Source: Adiantum capillus-veneris (Eukaryota > Streptophyta > Polypodiopsida > Polypodiales > Pteridaceae). Taken from it: a stretch of 64,000 nucleotides of DNA. Position numbers and translations under genes: made by a program. The notes below the pieces were generated by a model. The model did no database searches. It was not told where the DNA came from and saw only the letters and a list, made by a program, of their open reading frames with translations. Shown here one piece after another: positions 10,637 to 21,702 of the stretch (within the stretch, counting starts at the first letter, position 1; every line of letters begins with the position of its first letter). The stretch spans positions 65,364,496-65,428,495 of the forward strand of contig CM043970.1 in NCBI GenBank assembly GCA_014529385.2, in the 5' to 3' direction.

Positions 10637-10710
<74 letters not shown>
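10637..10710. repeat. (GA)n microsatellite
   Basis: A pure 74-base AG/GA tract inside the LTR block. Confidence 0.95.
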
Positions 10711-10713
<3 letters not shown>

Positions 10714-10762
10714 AAACATTGGATCTCTGCATTGATAACACACATGCCAAAAGTACAACGCG

Positions 10763-10763
<1 letters not shown>

Positions 10764-10802
<39 letters not shown>
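10764..10802. repeat. 39-base poly-G homopolymer
   Basis: An uninterrupted G run at the given position. Open frames over it give only Pro or Gly and are not genes. Confidence 0.9.
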
Positions 10803-11225
10803 CGCGGCACATATAGGCAAATCACAGATATATGTAACCCTAGGAACGGGGGTTTCGCCTCATGCCAGCCTACTGGGTGAGCAACACAGTGAAGTGCACC
10901 ACTGTGAACAAGTGCGTCTACCTCAAGTACGGCCGGGCACAGCCACAAAACAGCCCACACTCCCTAATCTGCTCCTGGGAAATACGGGAGCCACCACTGG
11001 ATAGGAAACTGGATTCTAACATCTCTCTCATTTTCTCTAATCAATCAAGAAATTTTCCATTCCATTGCGTACACTCTATTTAATGTACCTATTCTATACG
11101 GCTATGGTGTTTACACAATGATGAATGCCCAACGGTTTATCTATTGTAGCTCCTACATGTGGTATCAGAACTAACATGTAAATAGTATTTCCTAATTACA
11201 TTGGTTAGATCCCTATGCTAGATTG

Positions 11226-11330
<105 letters not shown>

Positions 11331-11581
11331 GAATAACAGAGCTCTCACTGTCTCCCCCTTGAGCGAGGGGCAGCCCTGCGGGGGGGTCCCAAGCGCAGAG
11401 AGAGATTTGCCCTCCCCTCTCGTCACCAAGTCGACCTCGCCTTGGTTCTTGACCTTGAAGTTGCAACCTGTTTGGGATTTCTCCTGCTCGTAATTGTTCG
11501 GGAGTTTTGCTGCTCGCAACCTGCCCGTCTACTCGACACTTCAAGAGCTTGCAAGAGTTCATTCGTTCGCCAAGGTCTTGT

Positions 11582-11707
11582 TTGAGGATTTGTGCACAGG
11601 GCCTGCTCACACAGTGAGAGGCTCTCAACTGGTTGCCTGTTCGCTGAGGTCCAGTTTGAGGATTTGTGCATCCACATGGCCTGGTCACACAGTGAGAGGC
11701 TCTCAAC
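11582..11707. repeat. 72-bp tandem duplication
   Basis: TTTGAGGATTTGTGCA...CACAGTGAGAGGCTCTCAAC occurs at 11582 and again at 11654 with small differences. Confidence 0.85.
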
Positions 11708-11886
11708 ACAAGGGTATTGCCAGGTCGGCGTTGTTGCGGGCTGGAGTCGTAGGCTGCCTGGAAAGGGAGCCCCAGTTGACCTCGATTTGAAAAACCACAA
11801 GAACAGTGTCCCACAGGTTTACAAAGAGCCAAGCTTCAAGGAATTTTACACCGTTCACACAACACTCAAGGTTTACACACCGAGTC

Positions 11887-12290
11887 ATGTCTTCCTTCAA
11901 CACGCCGACCCCGAGCACACGCAAGAGTTTTCTTGCTGTGGCAGCTGCACCCAGGAAGGATCCGGCCGCTTGCCAAGACGCGAGGATCACAACCCTATAG
12001 GCTCAGATCCAAGCACTTGTTTTGGAGAATGCTGCACTCAAACAACGCTTGAGTAAGCTCAAGGATGTGGCAAAGGAGAACGAAACTCTACTTGCAAAAA
12101 AACACGAAGTCGAAGCTTCTCTCAATGAGACTGCCAAGGCATTTTAACAAGAAGCCAATGCAGCAGCGCAAAATCCAAGCAGCCTTACAATAATGCGGGC
12201 TACAAGAATCCCTTGGGGTGTTGATGACGAAAAATCTATGGAGCATTGTGAAACCACCATGCGGTTCGGAACAAGAAGAAGGGGATGTCA
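11887..12290 (+). pseudogene. Broken coiled-coil gag-like ORF
   Basis: From the ATG at 11887 the frame reads MSSFNTPTPSTRKSFLAV, stops at 11998, and continues in frame as an Ala/Leu/Lys/Glu heptad-rich segment (LENAALKQRLSKLKDVAKEN.., about 12016-12090) with a further stop at about 12144. This is typical of a retrotransposon gag coiled coil, but no capsid or knuckle motif is visible, so the family is uncertain. The preceding 11330-11886 is leader-like sequence with the tandem duplication. Confidence 0.4.
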
Positions 12291-13874
12291 ACACTGTGTA
12301 CTATGAGAATGTTTTATAATGGGCTTAGACACTGTTACAAACCCAAAGTTTGGTGGTAAGATCTACCCTCTTGCATTAGATTCATCTTTATGAGCCTTAT
12401 GTAGTCCATCCCCACAGCTTCCCATAAGCACTCGCAAAGATTGTAACAATCATGGTGCTTTTTGCTTGTCAAACTTGTCTTTTCGGCATACTTTGCATGC
12501 TTTCACAAATGCATCCTCATGTCTTCTTAAATTTGACCAATAAAAGAAAAGTTTCAACTGCTTTCACTATAGATCAATACTGTGGTGCCTTGCAAACTGA
12601 AGAGCATGAATTTCAACCAAGACCTCAGCTGTTTAGTGACACACAATCTTCTATTACTATAGAGAATATCCTTGCAAATAAAAGAAAACTTCAACTGCTT
12701 TCACTGTAGATCAATACTAGGGTGCCTTGCAAACTGAGGAGCATGAATTTCAAGCAAGAGCTTATGTCACGTGTGCACTGTAGTTGCGCCACGTTGACAT
12801 GCTTCTGCTAGAGTCTAGCGTCAGTCTTAGCTTAAGACCTAGCCTGGCACCCTTTTGAGCCTCTAGTAGGACGTGCATGTCTAGGCTGGTCATAGTTGCA
12901 TACCCTCTCTTGCACAGAACAACATTTCATCTTATATGCATTTACCGTGTGTGAACCGCCTCTTAGCATTGCATTAATAATAAATGACCTTTCATATTCC
13001 AAATCGTGGGGTTCAGCCAGAGGGCTGCCCGACCCAGCTTTTTGCACCTATAAGAGAATGCCCTTGGGCGCCAATAGAGAGCAGAGTAGTGACATTGGCC
13101 ACAAAAAAAATTCTAAGGTTTGGTAAAATGGAAATTGGACCCAAAGTCAACTTCTCTTTTTAGGACTTGAAAGCTGTGATCTTCTTGAAACTCGAAAGTG
13201 ACCCCATTGGATGAATTGGTGAAGCAACTCAGTAAAATGGTGGACAAGTCTCTTGTACTAACAACATAAGCCTAGAAAGCTTCGTACATCATGTACTATT
13301 CTTAAATCTGGCCTTGTAGTGATTACTTCCCCTGTACAAGATCCATACATTTTCCAAAGCAATGCTTCAAGATTCTTCCTTCTAGTTCAATGTTCAAGAC
13401 CCATTCAGGCCAGCAACGTTGGAGCCACCTCCCCAATCTTCAGCCGCACGACGACGTTGAGTCGTACCAGACATGGTCATTGCGTTGTGCATGGCGCCAC
13501 GACCTTAAGCATGGGGACCACAATTGACGGCCTACACCATGGGCAGATTAGCGTAATGGTATGGCAATGCACGTGGCACCGAAGACTTGATCCTGGGCAC
13601 ATCTGTAGCGTGGCTCTAGACCACATCATGGGATAATCATGAGAGGGATTTTTTATATCTTGAATTCACAGACACAATTGTTTCTTTCTTACCCAGACGA
13701 AGTTGTCTGAGAAACACAGGTGATGGGTATACATTTTGTCTGTCCATCTATTTCGTGCTGGAAGCATTATCAAACATCTGCTCATCCTCAAGATCGAAGT
13801 GTCTTTGAGAGTGTAGGGAATTCGGTGATTGTGTGTGTTTTCAAGGAGGTTTAAAATTACAAGCAGCCATAGCT

Positions 13875-13877
<3 letters not shown>
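12291..13877. other. Non-coding stretch with one imperfect duplication
   Basis: No gene is recognisable. A segment beginning AATAAAAGAAAA at 12539 recurs at 12677 (period 138, about 90 bp similar: CTTTCACTRTAGATCAATACT..GGTGCCTTGCAAACTGA). The ORF at 13319-13636 has no recognisable motif and is probably chance. Confidence 0.6.

Positions 13878-13927
<50 letters not shown>
13878..13927. repeat. (GA)n tract abutting the LINE 3' end
   Basis: About 25 GA units directly next to the ATGAAATGAAATGTTATATT terminus of the minus-strand LINE. Confidence 0.95.
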
Positions 13928-13930
<3 letters not shown>

Positions 13931-14379
13931 AATGAAATGTTATATTAACGTCTTCAAAAAGGCCAAAATGACCTATGAGACCAAAAAGTTACAACTCGTG
14001 AATCTGATACCATGTCTGAGTACGGAAATTACCAAGTTACAAAGAACTAACACTAAAACACTAAGGCACTAAGAAGAAAGGGAATAAGGGGGGGAGGGAA
14101 GGGGGGTTTGTGGGTTCAGATGAAATCTCTCATCGGTCACTGTCGGATCTCATCGACTTCCTCCATGATCAGAACTTTGGTTGGGCGTCTTGCATGTCGA
14201 GCTAGAGTGATATGTATCTTCTGTTGCAACCTTCGTCGGTAGCAGGAGACCCCCCGAGGTCGTGGACGTCTGGATCTGCCAAGTTCAGTGGCTCTGTCAA
14301 GCAATGTACCTCTAGTATGAGTAGGCTGTAATGACTGCTCAGTTTGCTCTCCTCTGTTTGGTGTAAAGAACTCTGTGAT

Positions 14380-17300
14380 TCAGCTCTGAGACTGTCTTTG
14401 CCCTGATGTCCTCAGCAAGCTCTCCCTAAGTCTGCGCAGCTCTAGCAGGAACAATCCGAGACACTTCTGATCCTTGTATCTCATGACTCTAGAAAAAGGT
14501 CCGAACCCTTCTCTGAACAAGCAGTGGAAGCGTCCGCGTATCTCATAGTATGCCGGGCAGTGGCATGTGTAGTGCAGTTCTGTCTCTGGCTCTAAGTTAC
14601 ATAGGTGACATATCCTGGCTCTTGCTGGCACCCCTCGGAATCGGCCAGTCTCGATCTGGAGCTGATGTGAGGATGTGCGTTTTTGTCCAATAGCGCATCT
14701 TATCCCATGAGATAAGTGTGTATCCATGTATGGTGGCCTAGTCACAAAGCTGTCCTTCGTGAGTTGGAGAAGATGCTCTTTGTAGAAGGCCATCTTCGTG
14801 CCCAACTCTTGTGTCGGCTGTATCCATGTGCTCCTGGTGTTTAGTTGAGTCAGATCCTGACGTATGAGGCTGGTGATCTCTGTCCGTGTGAGAGACAAGG
14901 AGGGTGCATCCAAGGAGTATTGAAGCGGAGGTAATCTATCCATATTGAGACCATGCGACTGGAACCATGATGCCATCTGTCCATACCAACATGCTGTATC
15001 GCCTTGTAGAGCTAGTTGTCGAGATGACTCCGGGGCAAGCCGAGCGTATCTGTCTCTGGGGAGATCCCATAAACCGTGCATAAAGGAAACTGATCTCGTC
15101 AGTGCCTCCACCACGAGGGGGGGGGGCGGCTAGCTCGGCTCGGATAATCTCATGTGGTATTGAGGCCTTAGCCCGAATCATCCGAGCGATCATAGAGACC
15201 AGAGGCCTCTCCATACATCCCCATCCATCTGTATTACCAGATCTCCCATGGTGGTCTACCGAGGGTCCCCATACCTGAACTCCATAGAGCATAGTTGGAG
15301 TCACTAGAGTGTCAAAGAGCCATAGCTTTGTTCGCGGTTCCTAAAACTGAACCTGCGAACACATCCTCTCCAGTCCTCCCAAAGCTGCATATGCTCTCGT
15401 CAATCTAGTCTCTGATGCTCTCCTTAGTGAAAACACCGGTCCACTGAATACTACCCCAAGATAGGTATATGCATCTGTGTACTCCACAATCTCCTGGCCA
15501 TACATAAATGTGGGTGCCGACCTCCTGACCCACTGTGGTGTGGTGTTGAACACCATAACCTTGGTTTTTCCCAGATTGACCGACAATCCACTGTCACGAG
15601 CAAATGTATGCAGAGCATCCAAATGACACTGCATCCCCTCTGGGGAGTCTGAAATCAGCACAATATCATCAGCATATAGTAATAGCAGAATCCATGTCCC
15701 TGCTGGCTGAGCCCCCTGTCTCCCTGTCGCTCTACATAGTCTGAAAACTCATCCACATACATCCCAAAAAGAGTCGGGGATAGTGGGCATCCCTGCTTTA
15801 CTCCAATAGTGGAGTGGACCATGTCAGACATTCCCTCAGTGGTGCGTACCCGTCCCATCACTGTCCTGTATAGAGCCAGAATACCCCATATCAGCTCTGT
15901 AGGCACACCCATGTCCTATAGTCTGTGTATAAGTCTGGCTCTCGGCACCGTGTCAAAAGCTTTGCGGAAATCCACAAAGCTACAATAGATTCTCTTGCCA
16001 TGGTGTCTACCCTCCTCAATAATAGCTCTGAGTGTCAGAATCTGGTCAAGAGTGGAGAAACCTCTCTTGAAACCTGCTTGCCCTGGTGCTCTTATTCCCT
16101 CTCGCTCTGCCCATCTACTCAACTCCTGCTCAAGGACGGATGCATACAACCTAGCTAATGTGTGGCCAACCATGATGGTGCGATAATTCGCGGGAATCAT
16201 GGGATCTCCTGACTTGAAAATAGGCACAATCGTAGACATACTCCAGGTCTCCGGGAAGCCTTCATACATGGCTCGATTAAACATCATAGCCAGGAGCTCT
16301 GCAAGCATATCCCTGGCATGGATGAAGTGCTCTGCTACCAGACCATCATGATCATGCTCTCTCCTTGTCTTCATCCTGTCAATGGCTTTCCTTACCCTCT
16401 CGACAGTAAAGAAAGAACATGTCTCTGGGCATGTCTCTAGTGGGTCCGGCAGAGGTTGTTGCCCTGATGCTGTGGAGAGAGATGTGGCATATTCCCCCCA
16501 TGTCTCAGTGGAGGTGACCGCGGGTGGTGGTGAATGCTCATGGAATAGCCTCCATGCTTCGCCTGAGTCCTGACTTTATAAATAGCTGATATAGATCCCG
16601 CTCTAACTGAGATAGATAGGCCCTTTTCTCTCGTTGCACTAGGCGGCGAAAGATAATCCATGACTGTTGATGTGTGGTAATACCCGTGAGCACTTCCCTC
16701 TGTAGTTTGATCCTCGTCTCTTTGCACTCCTCATTATACCAACTGTTCTGGGGCATGTTCCCAGATCGTCTCCGTGTGGGCTGGCTGTGGGGGTATGCCT
16801 CTGATGCTACATCATGGAGCGTCTCTGTCAAAATCTGAGTGAGTTCATCTAGTGGCCGTCCCGGCTGGCTGTATATCTCATCCATATACACAGAATCTGT
16901 CTCCCTCATGAAGGTATACCGAGTGTGTATGGGGACCCCACCTAATGGAGCTGTGCTGAACTGAAAGGTCAGGGTGAAAGACACGATAGCATGATCAACT
17001 GCTACTCCAAGTGGCCTAGTGCCCACCATGAAATTCTGAAAGAATGGGATGAGACCTGGGCAATAACATAATCCACTGTGCTTGCACCATATCTGTGTGG
17101 AAAGCAAGTAGAAGTTCCGGCTGTCGAAAATCTTTGTAGGCCATTCACAATGGCCAATCTGTGTGCGGTTCCCATATCTGTCAAGTATCTACCATACTCA
17201 GTGTATTCCTCATCTTGTGATAGTCTGGATAGACCCATCTCTGTGACGTCCAGCTCCCTGAGCATCTCTTCGGAAGTATCATAAAATATTGTCTGGTGGT

Positions 17301-17763
17301 GGGCAGTCCTGGCATTGAAATCCCCTAGTATGATAATGTCACCATCCTTGGAAAACTCCCATATGTCATTATCCAAAATAGCAAAGGGGGATTGTCCTCT
17401 AGGTGATGCATATACTGACGTACTAGGAGGAAAGTAACAAATAGCAATGTAGAGGTATCTGCCCGCCTCTGCCCTGAGCCTCACCCACATGTACTTAGCG
17501 TGTTCATCCTTGCGTGCTATATATATCATTGGCTGCAGTTCCTCCCTGAATAGAACTGCCACTCCCCCTGAGCCCCGTCCTTGATGCTCCGATCTGGTCT
17601 CTTGTTTGCAGGCTGTCTCCCATCTATATCCGCTCACCTGTGGCATGGATTGTCCCGGTGCTTGATGCGTCTTAGAGTAGAAAATGATGTCTCTCCCCAT
17701 AAAGCTATCCTCAAAGGCCCCTACATCAAGATGGAGTGACCCGTTACAATTCCAGGTTGCCAT
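14380..17763 (-). pseudogene. LINE ORF2: endonuclease-reverse transcriptase
   Basis: The N-terminus MATWNCNGSL begins an APE-type endonuclease, with LGDFNAR and a terminal DYVIAQ. The expected catalytic E-T-H reads K-T-H (FYSKTHQ, about residue 30). RT blocks are RTIMVGHTLARLYASVL, QAGFKRGFSTLDQI, FVDFRKAFDTVPR, GVKQGCPLSPTLFGMY and, after a frameshift near 15695, LYADDIVLISDS. The C-terminus has the LINE zinc finger CHLCNLEPETELHYTCHCPAYYEI. At least four frameshifts separate the blocks (near 16400-16540, 15915, 15695, 15320). The protein would nick the target and copy its own RNA. Confidence 0.85.
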
Positions 17764-17793
17764 CTTTAGTGTGGTCCCATAGGTCTCGCACCG

Positions 17794-18684
17794 TCATGCG
17801 GGGCGTCGCTCCAATATCACCACCTTTCCATCCCTGTAAAAGGCAATCTTCCCCTTTTCCCTTGCTGCTCTTATTTCCGGCATTACTTCTTGCATATGAG
17901 CAATCTGTGAGAGGGTGAGGTCATCTCCAAGAAAGATGCCCGTCTTCTTTAGAGTCGCTCTCTTCTTCAAGAAGTCTTTCTTCGCTTCCATGGAGGGGAA
18001 GCGGAGAATGAGTGCCTTTTCCTTCGAGGTTTCTCCGTTGCTCCCACTTTTCTTAGTGCCCACTCTCCAAGCCCTTGTATGCGTCTACTCGTTGACCCCC
18101 ACCAAGGTCATGAGTTCTTTCACCTCTTTGTCTACATTATCTGCGTCTCTGAGGCCACTTACCCTTACGTGTAAGGCTCGCACACGTCTCCTTTGCTCCT
18201 CTTCGAGTGTCAGGTTGATGATGGTTGGTGTGGGGGTGGGAGTTATTTCCTTGCCTTTCCCTTTCTTGACAATCTCGATCCATTTGTCGGCCTTTTCTGC
18301 TTTCTGCTAAGTCTTTGTGATGACATCTACCCACGAGGTCGTCATTTCTTTTTGTTGCTCCCCACCTTCTTTGATGGCCCGTACTTGTTCCTTGATCGTG
18401 TTAAGCTCTTCAATGACAGAGGGTTGAAGTTCTCCCTCTTCGAGGACATTCTGCGATCGCACCTCTGCAAGCTCTTTCTTGAGTAGTGCGATTTCCTCAT
18501 CTTGGGCCTTCACGCGATCTTTGAGTGTACGTATCGTGCTTTCCTGTGCTGCCACGCGTGCGTCGAGGCCGTTAATAGTACCTAAGAGGTGGCAGTTGAT
18601 CTTGCAGATGGACTCGCTCAGTTCTTCTTTGCATTTTTGGATGGCATCCTCCACCGGGTCATCCTTGCTATTCGGCTTTCTCAT
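17794..18684 (-). pseudogene. LINE ORF1: coiled-coil RNA-binding protein
   Basis: From 18684 the frame starts MRKPNSKDD and forms a long coiled coil (STIRTLKDRVKAQDEEIALL, KKELAEVRSQN). A shifted frame at about 18060-18306 gives LEEEQRRRVRALHVRVSGL, an RRM-like strand pattern. The last part, GIFLGDDLTLSQIAHMQEVM followed by AFYRDGKVVI, is the C-terminal domain seen in L1-type ORF1 proteins. The three parts are in different frames with one extra stop, so the gene is dead. It ends 30 bp before ORF2. Confidence 0.75.
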
Positions 18685-18805
18685 GATTGAGAGGCCGCGA
18701 CAAAGGGGGGGGGAGAGGCGGTATTGGAGAGAGGAAGAGTCGCGGTGTTTTTTTTTTTTTTCTCTCTACGCGGACAGAGTCGCGGGTTTTCTCTCTCTAC
18801 GCCTT

Positions 18806-18836
<31 letters not shown>

Positions 18837-18840
18837 ACGC

Positions 18841-18910
18841 CGAGGGGGGCTTAGGGTTGGGGGGTGGGTGGGTGCCGAGGGGGGCTTAGGGTTGGGGGGT
18901 GGGTGGGTGT
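18841..18910. repeat. 35-bp G-rich tandem repeat with TTAGGG motifs
   Basis: The unit CGAGGGGGGCTTAGGGTTGG.. is repeated at 18841 and 18876. A TTTAGGG follows at about 18910. Runs of three or more G could form G-quadruplexes. It lies in the LINE 5' leader. Confidence 0.85.
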
Positions 18911-19037
18911 TTAGGGTTCAAGAGGGCGGCGGGAGGGTTGCAGAGAGGAGGGGGGCAGGAGGCGGGGGGGCATGGTGCGGAGAGAGTGGGCAGGGCGCGA
19001 GGGGGGGGCAGGGGCAGCGGGTGCGGGAGCAGCGCTG

Positions 19038-19040
<3 letters not shown>

Positions 19041-19098
<58 letters not shown>

Positions 19099-19137
19099 CA
19101 GAGCAGGGCGCAAGGTTGCGGGAGCAGAGCAGAGCAG

Positions 19138-19187
<50 letters not shown>
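19041..19187. repeat. Two (GA)n tracts at the LINE 5' edge
   Basis: Pure GA at 19041-19095 and 19141-19187, separated by a GCAGAGCAGGGC-rich spacer. Confidence 0.95.
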
Positions 19188-19188
<1 letters not shown>

Positions 19189-19281
19189 GCACGGATTCTG
19201 AAAATTGACTCAAATTACATAGGGCATGGGGTAATACATTTTACCATCTCATATATACAACATTGGCTTTATTTATATAAA

Positions 19282-19345
19282 GCTGGAATAGATACCACGG
19301 CTGATATCTTTTCATGTAGCCTGACTAAGCAGCTTACAACTCATA
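19282..19345 (+). pseudogene. Possible copia RNase H tail fragment
   Basis: The reading ADIFSCSLTKQL resembles the ADIFTKPLTK motif near the end of Ty1/copia polyproteins. Only about 20 residues match, so this is tentative. Confidence 0.3.
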
Positions 19346-21479
19346 GGACAAATGTCAATACAAAATAATATACACATGTAGAGATGTTTCCCATAGTCGC
19401 TAGACAAAGGACGTTTCTACGTTGTAGGTAAGAGTAGTTTCTTACACCAGCTGTCGGTTAGGCTTTATTTATCTCTGCAGATTTAGCTTAGATGTCTCAC
19501 CTGCCTGCACAAAACAATGAAGGTGCCGATAAGAGCACCATTACATGAGTCTTTGATGCATTTCAACATTAGAGAGGCTAAGTGGTGATGAATTGTTGTC
19601 ATTGTATAACAATGACCACATGAACTTTCTCAACTCGCCTATACGAGTTTGCAAACCAGGAAACACGTCTCAATTTTCAGCTCCACTTTTTTCCATTTCT
19701 GATAAGGACACTTGAAAGGAGCCTTAAGGCCAGTGCACGACTGCTCTTGTGATTTGAGACTTGGGAAATGAAGGGGTTAACCTTCAAATGAAGCGTAAAA
19801 CATTAGAGGGCCACATGTTGCGAGGGGCCAAACGGCTAGAGAACATTTGCATGTAAAAACAAAATGTCACTACTTCAATTTTACTTTTCTCATTATTTAT
19901 GCACAGATTAATTTCCAGCGATGGCAACAGTCTGGTTTCAAATAATGCCAATCATTTGACGTTTCTGCAGAGCAAATTTTAGCCAGAGTCGGCTTAGCTC
20001 TATTGGACTAAAGCGTAAAAGTGCTTCAATGGAGAAGACTTGATTGCTGACCGATTGCGAGACTTTAGGAGAGGACTTACCAGTCAAATGATGAACAAAG
20101 CACCCAGAATCAATGAGAGTGGCAGCCAAAGGAATTTGCAAGTGTTCATCATATGCGGTAAGTCTCCTGTCGCTCAAATGATTGATGCACTGTGTTGCAC
20201 GAGTTTCATGGCTAACACTAACAAAAATCTTCTTGGCTAAGTATTGCCACAGCCTTATCTACAGTGGCGATACGATCTCCTGAATCTTCAACTGAGTTCT
20301 AGGAAACATGGACAAAAGCAAGCAGTTGTTTTATGATCAGCTTTAGATTACAAAGGTTTTGTAGATATGTGCTGGCCGATTTTGATAGATAGATGCAATA
20401 CATCGAACTGAGGGCTACCTCTAGCCAGTTTCTGCCCACACTCTTCAATACATGATGGAAAGGTGCTAACACCAACTGCTTCCTTGACCCTTTTGTAGTG
20501 AAGCTATACTGTAAAAAAGAGGACGTTTAGATTAAAAGCATCACTGATGTTGGGAGAACTGTTGCGTCAAGCATACTGTACCACTCTATGCTAAAGATTT
20601 TGCAGAGTTCTTACTTTGATTTTGATTATCTTGTATCGATTGGTTATTGAAGGTTTCTTTTTAGCCTTGGGTTGCAGGAACTCTTTCTCGTTGGCAATCA
20701 TTGCAGCATTTGACGTATTTGGGCGATCGATGTGGACCATAGGCCACCATAGTGGTTGATGATTAATCCTTGTTTGGATTCTGTGAGTTATTTACAGATT
20801 TATATGATCCGTTCTATAAAGATTGGTATACTGATTACTAGTTGAGTCTCTAATGTGGGTATGGGTAGTCTAGCTGTGAAATATTGTGGAGAGATCTAAA
20901 TATTTGCCCAACTTTCTTGACCTAGGTAGGATGAAAGCATGATTGATAGACTCTCATCGTCAAGTTTTTGGATACTAGTTAGGTGTGTAAATTCTAAGGC
21001 TGGGCTTTATCTGTTTGGGTAGCAGTTTTGTCACCGATTTTCTCAGTTTTGCTATGTGTATATAGCTCCTCTTGTTTTTGTACATGTGTCATAGGGGATG
21101 GCAGTTCCTGTCTGGTCCTATTCCTTGTTCTCCGTGTCGATTTTGCGTTCCATGCGACTATGAGCTTTGGATGCTTAATGATAAATGTGGAACTGAGAAG
21201 TGCTTTTTGAGTAGAAGACTTGACAACCTTTTATTGAATTTGTCACCTTTGGGGGGTTAAAATATGGTACATTTATTTGTTGGTATTTGGACTGCTTAGA
21301 GGCTAGCCTGGTTTGCAATCCTTGTGTCAGAGACAAATTTACACAATGATTATTCTGCGTTTCACTAATCTGGGACCTTTTCTCTCATTTTGAGTACTTT
21401 TTGTTGGTATAGTGAGAGAACCTGCAGTTTGTTGAGAAGTAGAAATGGTCTAGATTTTGTTGGTGAAACCGAGGACTAA
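19346..21479. other. No gene recognised
   Basis: AT-rich sequence with many stops. One short minus-strand reading at 20067-20132 (LIDSGCFVHHLTGKSSPK) resembles a copia protease D-S-G motif, but it is isolated. Confidence 0.5.
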
Positions 21480-21693
21480 ATAGACCCAAGGAACGTTGGT
21501 CATTTGGTGGAGCCCAACGTTGATCATTTGATGTAACCCCAAGGTTGAGGGTTCGAGGCTCGTGGGCTACACTCGATGGATGTTACCAACTTATCCATTG
21601 GGGAAGTTGTTCCCTGTGGTATGGCCCTTGTGGGTGTAAGCTCTCCCTACTACCTTCCCCTGTGCCAATGGTTGACAAAAAAAAAAAAAAAAA
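21480..21693 (+). mobile_element. tRNA-derived SINE with poly-A tail
   Basis: About 214 bp ends in 17 A (21677-21693). It is flanked by the 9-bp direct repeat GAGGACTAA (21471-21479 and 21694-21702). A pol III box-B-like GGTTCGAGGCT is at 21550-21560. Box-A-like TTGGTCATTTGG is duplicated as TTGATCATTTGA, and the second copy is at tRNA-like spacing (about 30 bp) from box B. Poly-A and target duplication show LINE-dependent retroposition. Confidence 0.8.
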
Positions 21694-21702
21694 GAGGACT
21701 AA

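Larger units (their letters stand above)
10358..11157 (-). repeat. LTR block of copia fragment
   Basis: The block starts TGTCAAAGGTGCAGCGG beside the primer site. It probably ends CTCCTACA at 11157, so both ends have the TG..CA form. It includes a long (GA)n and a 39-base poly-G. On the right a second primer-like TGGTATCAGAAC (11160-11171) is in plus orientation. The block could therefore be one LTR or two juxtaposed LTRs in opposite orientation. No partner copy is in the window. Confidence 0.5.
13928..19190 (-). mobile_element. LINE (non-LTR retrotransposon), about 5.3 kb, defective
   Basis: The order on the minus strand is: G/C- and GA-rich 5' leader (about 18685-19190), ORF1 (17794-18684), a 30-bp gap, ORF2 (14380-17763) and a 3' untranslated region ending at about 13928 in the sequence that reads AATATAACATTTCATTTCAT on minus. 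The same 3' terminus recurs twice near 61 kb, which supports the boundary. The 5' end is not sharply defined and no clear target-site duplication was found. Multiple frameshifts make it inactive. Confidence 0.8.

Noticed and set aside
10534-10960. Pro-rich and Ser-Leu ORFs
   Set aside because: They arise from the poly-G and (GA)n tracts read on the minus strand.
11582-11707. Repeat pair considered as a CRISPR-like array
   Set aside because: Only two long imperfect copies, no short regular spacers, and the genome is eukaryotic.
13319-13636. 105-codon plus-strand ORF
   Set aside because: No motif, and no neighbouring element whose coding strand it could extend.
15925-16186. Plus-strand ORFs inside the LINE
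   Set aside because: They are antisense shadows of the reverse transcriptase.
18905-18915. TTTAGGG as an interstitial telomere
   Set aside because: Only one to three units are present; too short to be a telomeric tract.
18724-19368. 214-codon ORF over the LINE 5' edge
   Set aside because: It is mostly Arg-Glu repeats from (GA)n and opposes the LINE; only the last 20 residues resemble copia RNase H.
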